A stretch of 64,000 nt of DNA, taken from IMG/VR virus record IMGVR_UViG_3300049484_000177, positions 34,384 through 98,383 of that record; one strand, written 5' to 3'. Position numbers and translations under genes: made by a program. Shown one piece after another: positions 33,514-41,413 of the stretch. How positions within the stretch are numbered: position 1 is the stretch's first letter; each line of letters opens with the position of its first letter. Source of the DNA: a virus. The notes beneath the pieces were generated by a model. The model worked only from the letters and a program-made list of their open reading frames with translations. It was not told the DNA's origin and searched no databases.

Positions 33514-33891
33514 ATGAAGACTCTCGAATCGTTTGATTTCGGATCGCGTGCGGTCAGCAGCAAGAAGTACAATTGGGACGAGATCCTGAGCGGCGAGATC
33601 GTGGTGCTCGAAGCCGGAAAGGACTTCGAGTGCAAGCCGGGAGGTATCCGGCTGACCGTGAAGAAGAACGCCGAGAAGTTGGGGTTGAAGGTGCGGTCGA
33701 AGGTGGTCGATGGCAATGTGGTCATCCAAGCCTTCAAGCCGACCGAGGAGGAGAAAGCCTTCTCCGCCGCAGCCAAGGGCAAGAAGGGTCGCAAGATGGG
33801 TGACGAAGACGAGGAGATCGAGGACGTCGAGGAGGAAGAGGACGAGGTCGATGTCGAGGAGAAGAAACCGACTCCCCGACGACGCAAGTAG
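33514..33891 (+). CDS. YDWN-domain protein, paralogue 2, with acidic tail
   Basis: 125 residues. The YDWN domain fills the first 75: KYNWDEILSGEIVVLEAGKD, a basic helix KKNAEKLGLKV, and a strand ending VVIQAFKP. The rest is low-complexity Lys/Glu/Asp ending in PRRRK, as in proteins that bind nucleic acid with a charged tail. Shares the domain with 6074 and 37122, and like them follows a long structured leader. A strong terminator follows. Confidence 0.75.
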   Translation: MKTLESFDFGSRAVSSKKYNWDEILSGEIVVLEAGKDFECKPGGIRLTVKKNAEKLGLKVRSKVVDGNVVIQAFKPTEEEKAFSAAAKGKKGRKMGDEDEEIEDVEEEEDEVDVEEKKPTPRRRK

Positions 33892-33927
33892 GTCCGTAAC
33901 TGGAACTGGACGGCGGGACGTACAAGA

Positions 33928-33954
33928 GGGGTGGGTGCAAACCCACCCCTTTTT
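33928..33954 (+). terminator. Strong Rho-independent terminator
   Basis: GGGGTGGGT (33928-33936), GCAA tetraloop, ACCCACCCC (33941-33949), T5 (33950-33954). Confidence 0.95.
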
Positions 33955-33978
33955 GCGTCTTGTAGACACAGGACAAAG

Positions 33979-34065
33979 TGCTCGAACACAATGGGCTGTA
34001 GGTTAGCTCATTGTGCCCGTGCATTTCGTGCGGGAGTTAGTGACACAGGTTTTAGGAGCGAAACG
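33979..34065 (+). promoter_or_regulatory. Leader RNA motif, copy B
   Basis: TGCTCGAA, then an 11-pair stem CACAATGGGCT/AGCTCATTGTG (33987-34015, one G-U), then CCCG/CGGG (34016-34034), GAGTTAGTGACACAGG and TTTTAGGAGCGAAACG before ATG 34066. The stem sequence differs entirely from copies A, C and D but pairing is preserved. Confidence 0.8.
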
Positions 34066-35265
34066 ATGAAGACTATGAAGAGGGAAGAGTTGGTTGCAAA
34101 GCGGGTAGGCAATGCAACGGTCGTCATGTCAGAGGCATTGGCTGATGAAACCAACGCCGAGGCATCCAGTATCACGCCCCAAGCCAAGTTCAAGATGGCA
34201 CGGGACGAGATGAACAAGAGCCTCATCGAACGGCATGACGAGATTGATTTGATACTGGTCGCTTTGCTGGCTGGGGAAAACCCGCTGCTCGTGGGTCCTC
34301 CTGGCACAGGCAAATCGCTGCTCATGGATTCGCTGATGCGATGGATGAGCAACGGGACCAAGAAGTTCAGCATACTACTCTCCAAGTTCTCGATGCCGGA
34401 CGAGGTCTTTGGACCTATCGACATCAACGGACTGAAGGCGGGAAAGTATGCAAGGGTCACGGTTGGTCGGCTGCCCGAGGCTCACGTGGCATTCATTGAC
34501 GAGGTATTCAAAGCCTCGCCCGCCATCCTGAATAGCCTGCTAAAGGTCCTCAACGAGCATCTGTTTCCGATTGGTGATGGCACCGAAAAGAAATGCCCGC
34601 TCAGAGAGGCATTGGCTGCGAGCAACGAATGGCCCGATGCATTGGAGTTGGGAGCCCTGTTCGATAGGTTCCTGCTTCGGAAAACGGTCCACTATGTGAG
34701 CCGGATCGGGCGGCGACGGTTGCTGCGGGAACGGAATCACGAACCCGTATTCAGCCACACCATCTCCCCCAATGAGCTAGACAAGGCTCATGACGAGGCG
34801 ATGGGACTGGAGTTGAGCGATCGGGCTTACGAAGTGCTGGACGAGATTCTGGCTGAACTGAATAAGGCTGGAATCGACCCTGGCGATCGCCGGATGAAGA
34901 AGGCGATCAACATTGCTCGTGCTTATGCCTACCTACGAGGGTCGGCATCGGTCGAGCCGGTTCATTTGGAAGTGCTGAAGTATGTGCTGTGGGTGGACCC
35001 AGAGCAGGAGATGAAAGCACACAAGATCGTCTGCTCGCTTTCCAATCCGGTCGGGTCGAAGATCACGGAGTTGCTTATGCAGGCTGCTTCGGTCGTGGAC
35101 GTTAGTGTTCCCGAAGAGGCGGTAAGCAAGCTGCAGGACATTCAGAAGCAGCTCAAGGAACTTCCGGATCACGATCGGCGGGAGTTGGCGGTACGGTTCG
35201 TCGGCAACGAGATTAAAAAGCAGTACAAAAAGATCACGGGGCTGGACGAACAATCATTCGAGTAA
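34066..35265 (+). CDS. MoxR-family AAA+ ATPase
   Basis: 399 residues from ATG 34066. LLVGPPGTGKSLLMDSLMRW is Walker A, HVAFIDEVFKASPAILNSL Walker B with its helix, and AASNEWPD sensor 1. The C-terminal lid (SDRAYEVLDEILAELNKA; RRMKKAINIARAYA) fits RavA/MoxR. MoxR ATPases act with VWA-domain proteins as chaperones for metal-loading or complex assembly. The partner follows at 35355, and both have the same leader RNA. In a phage the target is unknown. Confidence 0.9.
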   Translation: MKTMKREELVAKRVGNATVVMSEALADETNAEASSITPQAKFKMARDEMNKSLIERHDEIDLILVALLAGENPLLVGPPGTGKSLLMDSLMRWMSNGTKKFSILLSKFSMPDEVFGPIDINGLKAGKYARVTVGRLPEAHVAFIDEVFKASPAILNSLLKVLNEHLFPIGDGTEKKCPLREALAASNEWPDALELGALFDRFLLRKTVHYVSRIGRRRLLRERNHEPVFSHTISPNELDKAHDEAMGLELSDRAYEVLDEILAELNKAGIDPGDRRMKKAINIARAYAYLRGSASVEPVHLEVLKYVLWVDPEQEMKAHKIVCSLSNPVGSKITELLMQAASVVDVSVPEEAVSKLQDIQKQLKELPDHDRRELAVRFVGNEIKKQYKKITGLDEQSFE

Positions 35266-35266
35266 A

Positions 35267-35354
35267 CTGCTCGAACCTGACGAGCCTCATGGACGAGGCT
35301 CAGACGGCCCGTGCAGTACGGGAGTTAGTGACACAGGTATAGGGAGCGAAACGC
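35267..35354 (+). promoter_or_regulatory. Leader RNA motif, copy C
   Basis: CTGCTCGAACCTGA one base after the preceding stop, stem 1 GAGCCTC/GAGGCTC (35282-35301, loop ATGGAC), stem 2 CCCGT/ACGGG (35308-35322), GAGTTAGTGACACAGG, TATAGGGAGCGAAACG, ATG 35355. The GGA in the first loop and the GGA of the ribosome site are spaced as a possible dual CsrA site. Confidence 0.85.
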
Positions 35355-36779
35355 ATGACTAAAGAAACACAAGAGGAACTACTCAAAATGCTCGACATTG
35401 GTCTTTCCGATGTTGGGGATGAGGAGTTATTGGCGGAGGGTCTGTCCTTCGACGAGTTTGGTCCCGAAGATAGGGAAGAGGAGCTATCCGAAACGGTTCT
35501 TCGACAGGATGATTGGGATCGAGCAGTAGGGGAGGAAGTTATGAGGCGGCACAGCTTAGGCGACGACGCTAAAGCTGTGGCTGACTTCCACAGCGCCTCA
35601 TACCATCTGTCACCAGAGCCTGCTGGCAAATGTATCAACAAACGTCGGCAGGAATTCATGGACACACTGATGGAATCTCCCGAGTACAAGCAGCTACACG
35701 AATCTACTCGCCAGAATCGTCTGGCTAGTGAGGTGGCTGCTGTACGGTTCACAAGGCAATACCAAGCCTTGGTAGAGAAGGATAAGAAGAATCCACCTGC
35801 CGGGATGGGATTGCCTGGTGAGGGAGAGGGAGAACCGGATGGGAACGTCCTAGTGGCGGTTGGTAAGGCTGTGCAAGGGGCACAGGAGGAAGTGGATCAG
35901 ATCGAAGATATGACTTCCGCCTTGGGTGGGGATATCGGTGGCTTGGGACAGGGCGACGCAGCCCAGTCCGCGAACATCGATAAGATCCGCGATACCTACG
36001 AACGTCTCCGCGGTAGCAAACGGCTGCGGGACATCTTCGAGCGTGCTGGGGCTTACATTCGATCAGCCAAAGGATTGCAGAAAAACAAGACCCAGCACGG
36101 ATTCGACGATATCGTAGGAGTGGAACAGGCCGGAGACGTAGGACGTCTGCTGGCTAGTGAGTTAGCCTACCTCGACGACCCTGACTTGGAACTGGATCTG
36201 CTTCGGCGGATCGTGGAGAACCAAGCCATGTGCCAACTGTACCAAGGGGTCGAGGCACAAATGAAAGGTCCGGTCGTAGTAGTGGTTGACGAAAGCGGGT
36301 CGATGGCTGGTGCACCAATCGCCAATGCGAAAGCATTAGCATTGGCAATGGCATGGATCGCCAAGCACCAGAAACGGTGGTGTGCGTTGGTGGGATTCTC
36401 CGGTGGCACCAGTGGGACGATGTGTGTACTGAAGCCGGGTAAATGGGACCAATCAGACTTGTTAGATTGGTTGGATCATTTCTACGGCGGAGGCACCACA
36501 TTGGATGTACCGCTCGATAAGCTGCCCAATGAGCACTGGGCAGCAATGGACCCCCCACGAGGGAAAACGGACGTAATCATGGTCACGGATGCTATGGTTA
36601 CGGCTCCTCAGCGGATGGTGGAGCAGTTCAACGCGTGGAAGGTGAAGGAAAAGGTTCGTTGCATCTCCATAGTCCTTGGCTCACGGGCTGGGGACCTAGA
36701 GAAGGTTAGCAACGAAGTACATTGCATTCCGGGGTTGACCGTGGATTGCACGGCGGCTGCAAGTTGTATGTCAATCTAA
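35355..36779 (+). CDS. VWA-domain protein, partner of the MoxR ATPase
   Basis: 474 residues. The C-terminal third is a von Willebrand A domain with an intact MIDAS: VVVVDESGSMAGAPI (DxSxS), GGGTTLDVPL (Thr) and VIMVTDAM (Asp). The N-terminal 250 residues are helical and acidic, as in ViaA/CoxE-like partners. Together with the 34066 gene this gives a RavA-ViaA-like pair. It ends 17 bases before the next gene. Confidence 0.9.
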   Translation: MTKETQEELLKMLDIGLSDVGDEELLAEGLSFDEFGPEDREEELSETVLRQDDWDRAVGEEVMRRHSLGDDAKAVADFHSASYHLSPEPAGKCINKRRQEFMDTLMESPEYKQLHESTRQNRLASEVAAVRFTRQYQALVEKDKKNPPAGMGLPGEGEGEPDGNVLVAVGKAVQGAQEEVDQIEDMTSALGGDIGGLGQGDAAQSANIDKIRDTYERLRGSKRLRDIFERAGAYIRSAKGLQKNKTQHGFDDIVGVEQAGDVGRLLASELAYLDDPDLELDLLRRIVENQAMCQLYQGVEAQMKGPVVVVVDESGSMAGAPIANAKALALAMAWIAKHQKRWCALVGFSGGTSGTMCVLKPGKWDQSDLLDWLDHFYGGGTTLDVPLDKLPNEHWAAMDPPRGKTDVIMVTDAMVTAPQRMVEQFNAWKVKEKVRCISIVLGSRAGDLEKVSNEVHCIPGLTVDCTAAASCMSI

Positions 36780-36796
36780 CCAGGAGGAGAGAAACT

Positions 36797-37006
36797 ATGA
36801 ATGAAAGGACCAAGCAGATCGAGGAGATTTTGAGACAGGTGAGGGAGGAGGGATTTCAAAACGGACTGGCTGAGGGGTATAGAGCAGCAGAGAGGATCGC
36901 TATTCTGTGGGGTGTCAATCACAAACTGAAGGTGCCTCATTCGGTGGAATGGCTGATTGATGAATCCCGCAAGGAATTGGAAAACCTGAAGATCAAACTG
37001 ACATAG
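36797..37006 (+). CDS. Small helical hypothetical protein
   Basis: 69 residues from ATG 36797 (AGGAGGAG upstream). Charged helices (RTKQIEEILRQVREEGFQNG). The VWA gene stop is 17 bases before. Not recognised. Confidence 0.6.
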   Translation: MNERTKQIEEILRQVREEGFQNGLAEGYRAAERIAILWGVNHKLKVPHSVEWLIDESRKELENLKIKLT

Positions 37007-37011
37007 CAGAG

Positions 37012-37121
37012 GACGCCCGAAAGGGCGTAATGCCCTACGATTGGTTATGTTACCAATCGTAACCGTTCCAAGGCGGCATTCATACCTATGGGCTGGTAGG
37101 TACACAGGCGAGGAGCGAGAC
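37012..37121 (+). promoter_or_regulatory. Structured leader before YDWN paralogue 3
   Basis: ACGCCC-GAAA-GGGCGT (37013-37028, GNRA loop); AATGCC/GGCATT (37029-37080) encloses ACGATTGGT/ACCAATCGT (37037-37060, 9 pairs); TACCTA/TAGGTA (37083-37102); then CACAGGCGAGGAGCGAGAC before ATG 37122. Different from copies A-D upstream but shares the CACAGG...GGAGCGA end. Confidence 0.65.
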
Positions 37122-38237
37122 ATGAACAAGACAACGAAGAGAGCCAAGCACGTGCAGGCGAAGGAATTAACCGCCGGGCTGAAGGGCATGAAGTGGCTGG
37201 GGGTTGTGATCACGTGGAACAGTGGACCGGAGGGTGCTACCCACGGACACAGCAAGGTCATGAATGCTTTGGGCGTTGCTGGTCTGGATACGAAGTACGA
37301 GCGGGAACTGTTGCCGAGAAACGCCTTTCAACGGGCAGCTAAGAAGCTGTCCGACGAACGGATCATCGACGTCTTCCGCGAGGACGAACGGGAGTTAGTC
37401 TTCCAGTTCACACGGAAGCATTTGAATTCCCTACAGTGGGAATTCCGCAAGGAGACATTCGTCTCCCTGAACAAGAACACCGGCAAGGTCCTGTCGGACG
37501 ACAAAGCCATTGCATTGGAAGCACAGGCAGAGGTCGACAAGGCTATGGACCTTCGCACCAATGCGGACGTGACCCGCATAGTGAATCGGTTGTTCGAAGA
37601 CCACGCCGATCTGATCCCAATGCGGGATGCTGGTGGTGTGTATTTCGTGCCGCAAGAGCATTGCGGGTTTGTCGCGAGGGTCGAGACATTCCTAACTCAG
37701 CTCGGTGGGCGAATCGACCAGATCCCGGTGCCTGCTGGTACGGCTACTGGAGACCGCACGATCCAAAACGCGGTTAGTGCCACGATGGCGAAGCTGATTG
37801 AGGACCATATGGATGCGGTCAAGAAGTTCGAGCCTGCTACAAGGAAAGATACCATCCAACGGCAGGCGGACGAGATCAAGCACACCCGGATCAAGATCGA
37901 AGCGTATGCTCATTATCTCGGTGAGCGGCAGAGCGAACTGATCAAGAAGATCAGCGAGGCTAACAAACTCCTGAAGGAGCAAGTGGAAGCGATCGGCGGC
38001 GGAGCCGAAGCTTACTCCGAGTATGATTGGAATACCATACTCGATGGCAAGGTCCACAAACTGGTCCAGGGAGAGGACTACTTGGCAACGACCAGAACTT
38101 GCTTGGTTATGGCAAGGGCCCATGCGAAGAAGCAGGGCATGCGAATCCGGTCGCGGATCATGGACGAGGGGAAGGCGATCGTGATGCAGGCGGTTCCGAT
38201 GAAAGAGGGAGACAAAGAGGAGAGCGACGAGGAATAG
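37122..38237 (+). CDS. YDWN-domain protein, paralogue 3, with DUF6744-like core
   Basis: 371 residues. The body (about 1-300) resembles large phage proteins of the DUF6744 type, with a long helical region (DEIKHTRIKIEAYAHYLGER; LIKKISEANKLLKEQVEAIG). The last 70 residues are the YDWN domain: EYDWNTILDGKVHKLVQGED, basic helix AHAKKQGM, strand VMQAVP, then an acidic tail. It is the only paralogue with an extra large domain. It is followed by leader copy D. Confidence 0.75.
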   Translation: MNKTTKRAKHVQAKELTAGLKGMKWLGVVITWNSGPEGATHGHSKVMNALGVAGLDTKYERELLPRNAFQRAAKKLSDERIIDVFREDERELVFQFTRKHLNSLQWEFRKETFVSLNKNTGKVLSDDKAIALEAQAEVDKAMDLRTNADVTRIVNRLFEDHADLIPMRDAGGVYFVPQEHCGFVARVETFLTQLGGRIDQIPVPAGTATGDRTIQNAVSATMAKLIEDHMDAVKKFEPATRKDTIQRQADEIKHTRIKIEAYAHYLGERQSELIKKISEANKLLKEQVEAIGGGAEAYSEYDWNTILDGKVHKLVQGEDYLATTRTCLVMARAHAKKQGMRIRSRIMDEGKAIVMQAVPMKEGDKEESDEE

Positions 38238-38238
38238 A

Positions 38239-38328
38239 CTGCTCGAACCTGATGGGGCTCCAATGAGCCCCTGATGGCCCGTGCATTCTGTATGGGAGTT
38301 AGTGACACAGGTATAGGGAGCGAAACGT
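38239..38328 (+). promoter_or_regulatory. Leader RNA motif, copy D
   Basis: CTGCTCGAACCTGA one base after the preceding stop, stem 1 GGGGCTC/GAGCCCC (38254-38271), stem 2 CCCGTG with TATGGG (38278-38296, G-U pairs), GAGTTAGTGACACAGG, TATAGGGAGCGAAACG, ATG 38329. The 3' 30 bases are nearly identical to copy C although the stems differ. Confidence 0.85.
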
Positions 38329-38631
38329 ATGCTAACAGACAAAGAGAGAGATCGTATCCTGCAAGAGCGGGATCACGCTGGGTTCATCCGGCACCCGGAG
38401 TTGTGGCCCAGAACCTTCTTCCTGCCAGTCATCAAGGCTGGCGGGGCTATTCGCGACGGAGCGGATGGTGTAATCACCGCCCTCTACGGGTTCAATGTGG
38501 TTGTCCATGTTAACCTGTTCCTATTGCAGCGGTCCGGTAAGACACTACTGCAAGCAGTGAATGAGGGAGCGAAGATCAGCCGTTACGAAACAGTGGAGGC
38601 TCTGGTTGCGGATGGATGGGAGGTGGATTGA
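38329..38631 (+). CDS. Hypothetical protein
   Basis: 100 residues. The N-terminal part is charged (MLTDKERDRILQERDHAGFI), the middle hydrophobic (ADGVITALYGFNVVVHVNLF). Expressed behind leader copy D; stop overlaps the next start (TGATG). Confidence 0.6.
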   Translation: MLTDKERDRILQERDHAGFIRHPELWPRTFFLPVIKAGGAIRDGADGVITALYGFNVVVHVNLFLLQRSGKTLLQAVNEGAKISRYETVEALVADGWEVD

Positions 38632-38840
38632 TGACCTCATCCAAAGACGAGAGGATTTTCCGTGAGGCTTGTAATGGCTACGGATTCACCGAGGTGGAGC
38701 AATCCAGTGATGGACTCTATTGCACTGGTTGTATGATCATTCACAAGCGGCCGACGAAGATGTACTCAAACGGCCAGCGTGAAGTTCTATGCAAGACGCA
38801 GGTTATTAGACTCTACAATCCGGAGGAGGAGGTAGACTAA
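38631..38840 (+). CDS. Small Cys-containing hypothetical protein
   Basis: About 69 residues from ATG 38631 overlapping the preceding stop. Contains YCTGCMIIHKRP, a single Cys pair. Stop abuts the next start. Confidence 0.55.
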   Translation: MTSSKDERIFREACNGYGFTEVEQSSDGLYCTGCMIIHKRPTKMYSNGQREVLCKTQVIRLYNPEEEVD

Positions 38841-39046
38841 TGGAGTTACATCACTACGTTGTCGTGATGCGGGTGAGGCCACGGCTGGCCGTATCGAAGG
38901 AGGAGGGAGCTTTCGACGTGATCGTTGATATAGGTGCGGTTAACGATCTATCGGCCCGGAAGGGCTCGATGGAGTTGGCCTGGTACAATGGCCATCTGGT
39001 GAACGAGATCAAATGTGTTAGCGTAGCAAAGGAGGACGAAGAATGA
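38840..39046 (+). CDS. Small hypothetical protein
   Basis: 68 residues, beta-rich (HHYVVVMRVRPRLAVSKEEG; AFDVIVDIGAVNDLSARKGS). ATGA overlap at its end. Not recognised. Confidence 0.55.
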   Translation: MELHHYVVVMRVRPRLAVSKEEGAFDVIVDIGAVNDLSARKGSMELAWYNGHLVNEIKCVSVAKEDEE

Positions 39047-39228
39047 AGGACTGGATTATCTACTGCGATGCTACAAGGTTGCTGTGGGACGCGCAAGAGG
39101 ATGACAATGCTGGAGCTGTCAGTTCTAACTGGCAGCCGGTCACAAAGTCTCAGGCGATGAGATTCATCGCTGAGATGGAACACAGAGAGGGGTGGACGAG
39201 GGGCCATTGGAATGCCCCAAGGTTCTAG
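39043..39228 (+). CDS. Small hypothetical protein
   Basis: 61 residues (MKDWIIYCDATRLLWDAQED; TKSQAMRFIAEMEHREGW). Overlaps the previous gene by 4 bases. Followed by a leader-like hairpin. Confidence 0.55.
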   Translation: MKDWIIYCDATRLLWDAQEDDNAGAVSSNWQPVTKSQAMRFIAEMEHREGWTRGHWNAPRF

Positions 39229-39243
39229 GGAGGACATGAAAAC

Positions 39244-39349
39244 CGAAATAACTGGGCTTGGATAGCCCAGTTATAGCTGTGGGGTGAGAGCCTACAGCCT
39301 GATGAGGTATCTCATACAGTTACTCAATCACAGGACAAAGGAGCGAGAC
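39244..39349 (+). promoter_or_regulatory. Structured leader with 11-pair hairpin
   Basis: ATAACTGGGCT/AGCCCAGTTAT (39248-39274) with loop TGGAT is a perfect 11-pair stem. GCTGT/ACAGC and TGAG/CTCA follow. It ends ATCACAGGACAAAGGAGCGAGACATG, the same ending type as copies A-D and the leader at 37012. GGA in the hairpin loop and at the ribosome site. Confidence 0.6.
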
Positions 39350-39754
39350 ATGGAAATGCCAAGGATTGAATTCGTGGTACGGGATTTCACGTCGTTCGAG
39401 TCAGCAGGGGAGATCGCAGAGGCGCTCAACTTGGAGCTACCTCACCTGAAGTTCTCCGCCACCTACCTCAACGTTTGGGATGTACACCTTCTCATCGACG
39501 GGAGCATCGTAGTGCAGCAGAATTGCTCACACGAGCATCCTTGGGGGAGATGCTGTGTGAACCTGAATACCAAGTCGGTGTCGAGATCAACTCTCTGTTC
39601 ACTACTCACCCGTGCCGAACGGGCGGGTTGGGATGTTATTGTCGGAGGGGTGAGGCTGATCGAATACCCCGAGATGGTTTGGAGGAGACTGGCGTTGTGG
39701 ACCCAATTCCCCAAGTACAACGTCGAGAAGCATTACCATCTGATCAAGAAGTAG
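39350..39754 (+). CDS. Hypothetical protein
   Basis: 134 residues from ATG 39350. Mixed alpha/beta (IEFVVRDFTSFESAGEIAEA), with a Trp-rich C-terminus. Not recognised. Confidence 0.6.
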   Translation: MEMPRIEFVVRDFTSFESAGEIAEALNLELPHLKFSATYLNVWDVHLLIDGSIVVQQNCSHEHPWGRCCVNLNTKSVSRSTLCSLLTRAERAGWDVIVGGVRLIEYPEMVWRRLALWTQFPKYNVEKHYHLIKK

Positions 39755-39933
39755 TAAACCAAAACACCGACCGGGATTTCCAACACGATGTCATCGAAGG
39801 TCCACCGCTAAGTGCTCGTGCTTGGCTGATCTTTCATCCCGGTCGTTGTCGGGTCTGGGTGAACTCCAGATCCCTGATGATGGCAGTTCTTCCGAAGATA
39901 GGTTGGAGGGATTGCGTTTCGTTCTACAACTAA
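39697..39933 (+). CDS. Possible small gene overlapping the previous one
   Basis: From GTG 39697 an open frame gives about 78 residues, the last 40 of which look protein-like (LSARAWLIFHPGRCRVWVNS; LMMAVLPKIGWRDCVSF). No ATG start, and it overlaps 58 bases of the previous gene. Between its end and 40021 I see only a GGGAGG-rich run and a possible 16-residue peptide. Confidence 0.3.
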   Translation: MDPIPQVQRREALPSDQEVVNQNTDRDFQHDVIEGPPLSARAWLIFHPGRCRVWVNSRSLMMAVLPKIGWRDCVSFYN

Positions 39934-40021
39934 CAACTATGAAGGGAGGTGATGCCTTTGCACTACTACAACAACCTGCGGAAGTTAGCCAACAATAGCT
40001 GACCACCAACGGCGGCGGCCA

Positions 40022-40104
40022 GGGGCGAGCGATGACCCTAGTGCGGTGGACGCTTGGCATCGTCCCATTTGACAACTGCGACTAGTGGCTCGCTCGCCCC
40101 TTTT
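40022..40104 (+). ncRNA. Compact structured RNA with three nested stems
   Basis: P1 GGGGCGAGCGA (40022-40032) with TCGCTCGCCCC (40090-40100), a perfect 11-pair stem followed by TTTT. Inside, CTAGT/ACTAG (40038-40042, 40081-40085) and GGACG/CGTCC (40048-40065). The 80-base length and 3' T-run make a terminator with a complex loop, or a small RNA, equally possible. Confidence 0.6.
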
Positions 40105-40187
40105 ACCCTGACAAGAAGACATCATAGTGCGAGTCTATGACAGGGTACTGTTTCGTGTTTCAATACTTGCTACATAAGGACATTACC

Positions 40188-40472
40188 ATGAGTAGCGAGC
40201 GGGTGTTTGTGTCGAGAGGAGAAGGGGACGAGTTGCAGTTGAGTCTCAATGGAGCCACCATGTCTATCAGTGAACTTCGAGTGCGTCCGATGAGTAACTG
40301 GAAGACACCTCACCAGCTACTAGCAAAAGGAGGAGCGTCAATCGCTCTGACCGACGCCCAACTGATGCAGGTAGTGGGTGAGTACCTTCGTTACCGAATC
40401 AACGAGAGCTGCTCCCACAGCCAAAAGCAGGTAGGGTACGAATTCACCTGCACTGTGAAGAGAGGGGATTGA
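40188..40472 (+). CDS. Hypothetical protein
   Basis: 94 residues from ATG 40188 (AAGGA 7 bases upstream). Beta-rich N-terminus (RVFVSRGEGDELQLSLNGAT), helical C-terminal part. The frame extends upstream to 40137 but with no ribosome site. Confidence 0.6.
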   Translation: MSSERVFVSRGEGDELQLSLNGATMSISELRVRPMSNWKTPHQLLAKGGASIALTDAQLMQVVGEYLRYRINESCSHSQKQVGYEFTCTVKRGD

Positions 40473-40643
40473 ATGGATAGCGAACAAACAGACATCACAG
40501 GAGCCGCTATCGTTGAGGTCCGGGTACGGGCTGATGGTAGGGTCCTGTGGGTCAACGTAGACGGGATCTGCAGGCTGCGGGTCTGCCAGATCGATCAGAT
40601 TGAAGTGGAGGACGAACGAAGCATACCAATCAGTGACAACTGA
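40473..40643 (+). CDS. Small conserved-looking phage protein
   Basis: 56 residues: DITGAAIVEVRVRADGRVLW, then VNVDGICRLRVCQI. The phrase 'ADGRVLWVNVDG' type is familiar from small phage proteins of unknown function. ATG comes directly after the previous stop. Confidence 0.6.
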   Translation: MDSEQTDITGAAIVEVRVRADGRVLWVNVDGICRLRVCQIDQIEVEDERSIPISDN

Positions 40644-40660
40644 TTAGAAAGCGTGATGCT

Positions 40661-40882
40661 ATGAGTGTAAAACGACGCATTGTGAAGTGGTTGTTGGTTT
40701 CAATCACATTACTTGTGCTGCTCTGGATTGCTTGCATTCTGGGATCAGTGGCAATCAATCTCAGCCCGATAGGACAGGAACAACAACGACAGGTCAACAG
40801 GGCCCGCGAGTTGAGGGAAGAGCAAAGCACCCGTGACGAGAAGCACCTTGCCGAAGTGCGTATGGTTCTGCGGTCGAAGTAA
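40661..40882 (+). CDS. Small membrane protein
   Basis: 73 residues with a transmembrane helix at 10-32 (WLLVSITLLVLLWIACILGS) and a charged coil tail (ARELREEQSTRDEKHLAEV). Followed by a terminator. Could be a lysis or membrane factor; nothing decides it. Confidence 0.6.
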   Translation: MSVKRRIVKWLLVSITLLVLLWIACILGSVAINLSPIGQEQQRQVNRARELREEQSTRDEKHLAEVRMVLRSK

Positions 40883-40914
40883 CAATGACAATTCAAGAGA
40901 CAATCGTTTCGCTC

Positions 40915-40967
40915 GGGCGACGTGGCGCTTCCAGCTTGTAGCTGGCTCTGGTCACGTCGCCCTTTTT
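40915..40967 (+). terminator. Rho-independent terminator
   Basis: GGGCGACGTG (40915-40924) with CACGTCGCCC (40953-40962), enclosing CCAGC/GCTGG (40931-40945), then TTTTT. Confidence 0.92.
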
Positions 40968-40987
40968 AGTTGCTATAGGAGAGCTAA

Positions 40988-41176
40988 ATGAAAGAAGGTG
41001 ATACGGTCACATGGACCCACTATGCCAGAGGAGTAACCCTCCAAACCCGTGTGCGAATTATATCCATCTCACAGGATAAGGCTCGCGTCACGTTCTGGAA
41101 GGGACCAGACTACGCTAGGGTCCCGAAGTATCTGACGGTCCCGTTACGTTTGTTAGAGAAGATAGACAAAGAGTAG
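40988..41176 (+). CDS. Small hypothetical protein
   Basis: 62 residues (MKEGDTVTWTHYARGVTLQT), beta-barrel-like, GGAGAG upstream. Not recognised. Confidence 0.55.
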   Translation: MKEGDTVTWTHYARGVTLQTRVRIISISQDKARVTFWKGPDYARVPKYLTVPLRLLEKIDKE

Positions 41177-41205
41177 TTTCTATTCACTACAGAGAGGAAG
41201 ATAAC

Positions 41206-41391
41206 ATGAGTACATTCGCATCAGATAAGAAGCCGCAGTTCATGGTCAATGCTCCTATCCTCATTTCAATGAACGATGAGATGGCAATTGAGCTGATCAA
41301 GTTCTTCAAGCAGACACTGACCGGTGCTCCACTACCTCCGTCCGTGTTCGCGTTCATGAAGCAGTTGGAAAACGACCTGGACGACAAGTAG
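41206..41391 (+). CDS. Small hypothetical protein
   Basis: 61 residues. Helix-turn pattern (MAIELIKFFKQTLTGAPLPP), AGAGAGG ribosome site upstream. Not recognised. Confidence 0.55.
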   Translation: MSTFASDKKPQFMVNAPILISMNDEMAIELIKFFKQTLTGAPLPPSVFAFMKQLENDLDDK

Positions 41392-41413
41392 CCATTCAAC
41401 AAAGAAGTTGAAC

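Noticed and set aside
39951-40001. 16-residue peptide after GGGAGGTG (MPLHYYNNLRKLANNS)
   Set aside because: The ribosome site is only about 2 bases from the ATG, and no other support exists.
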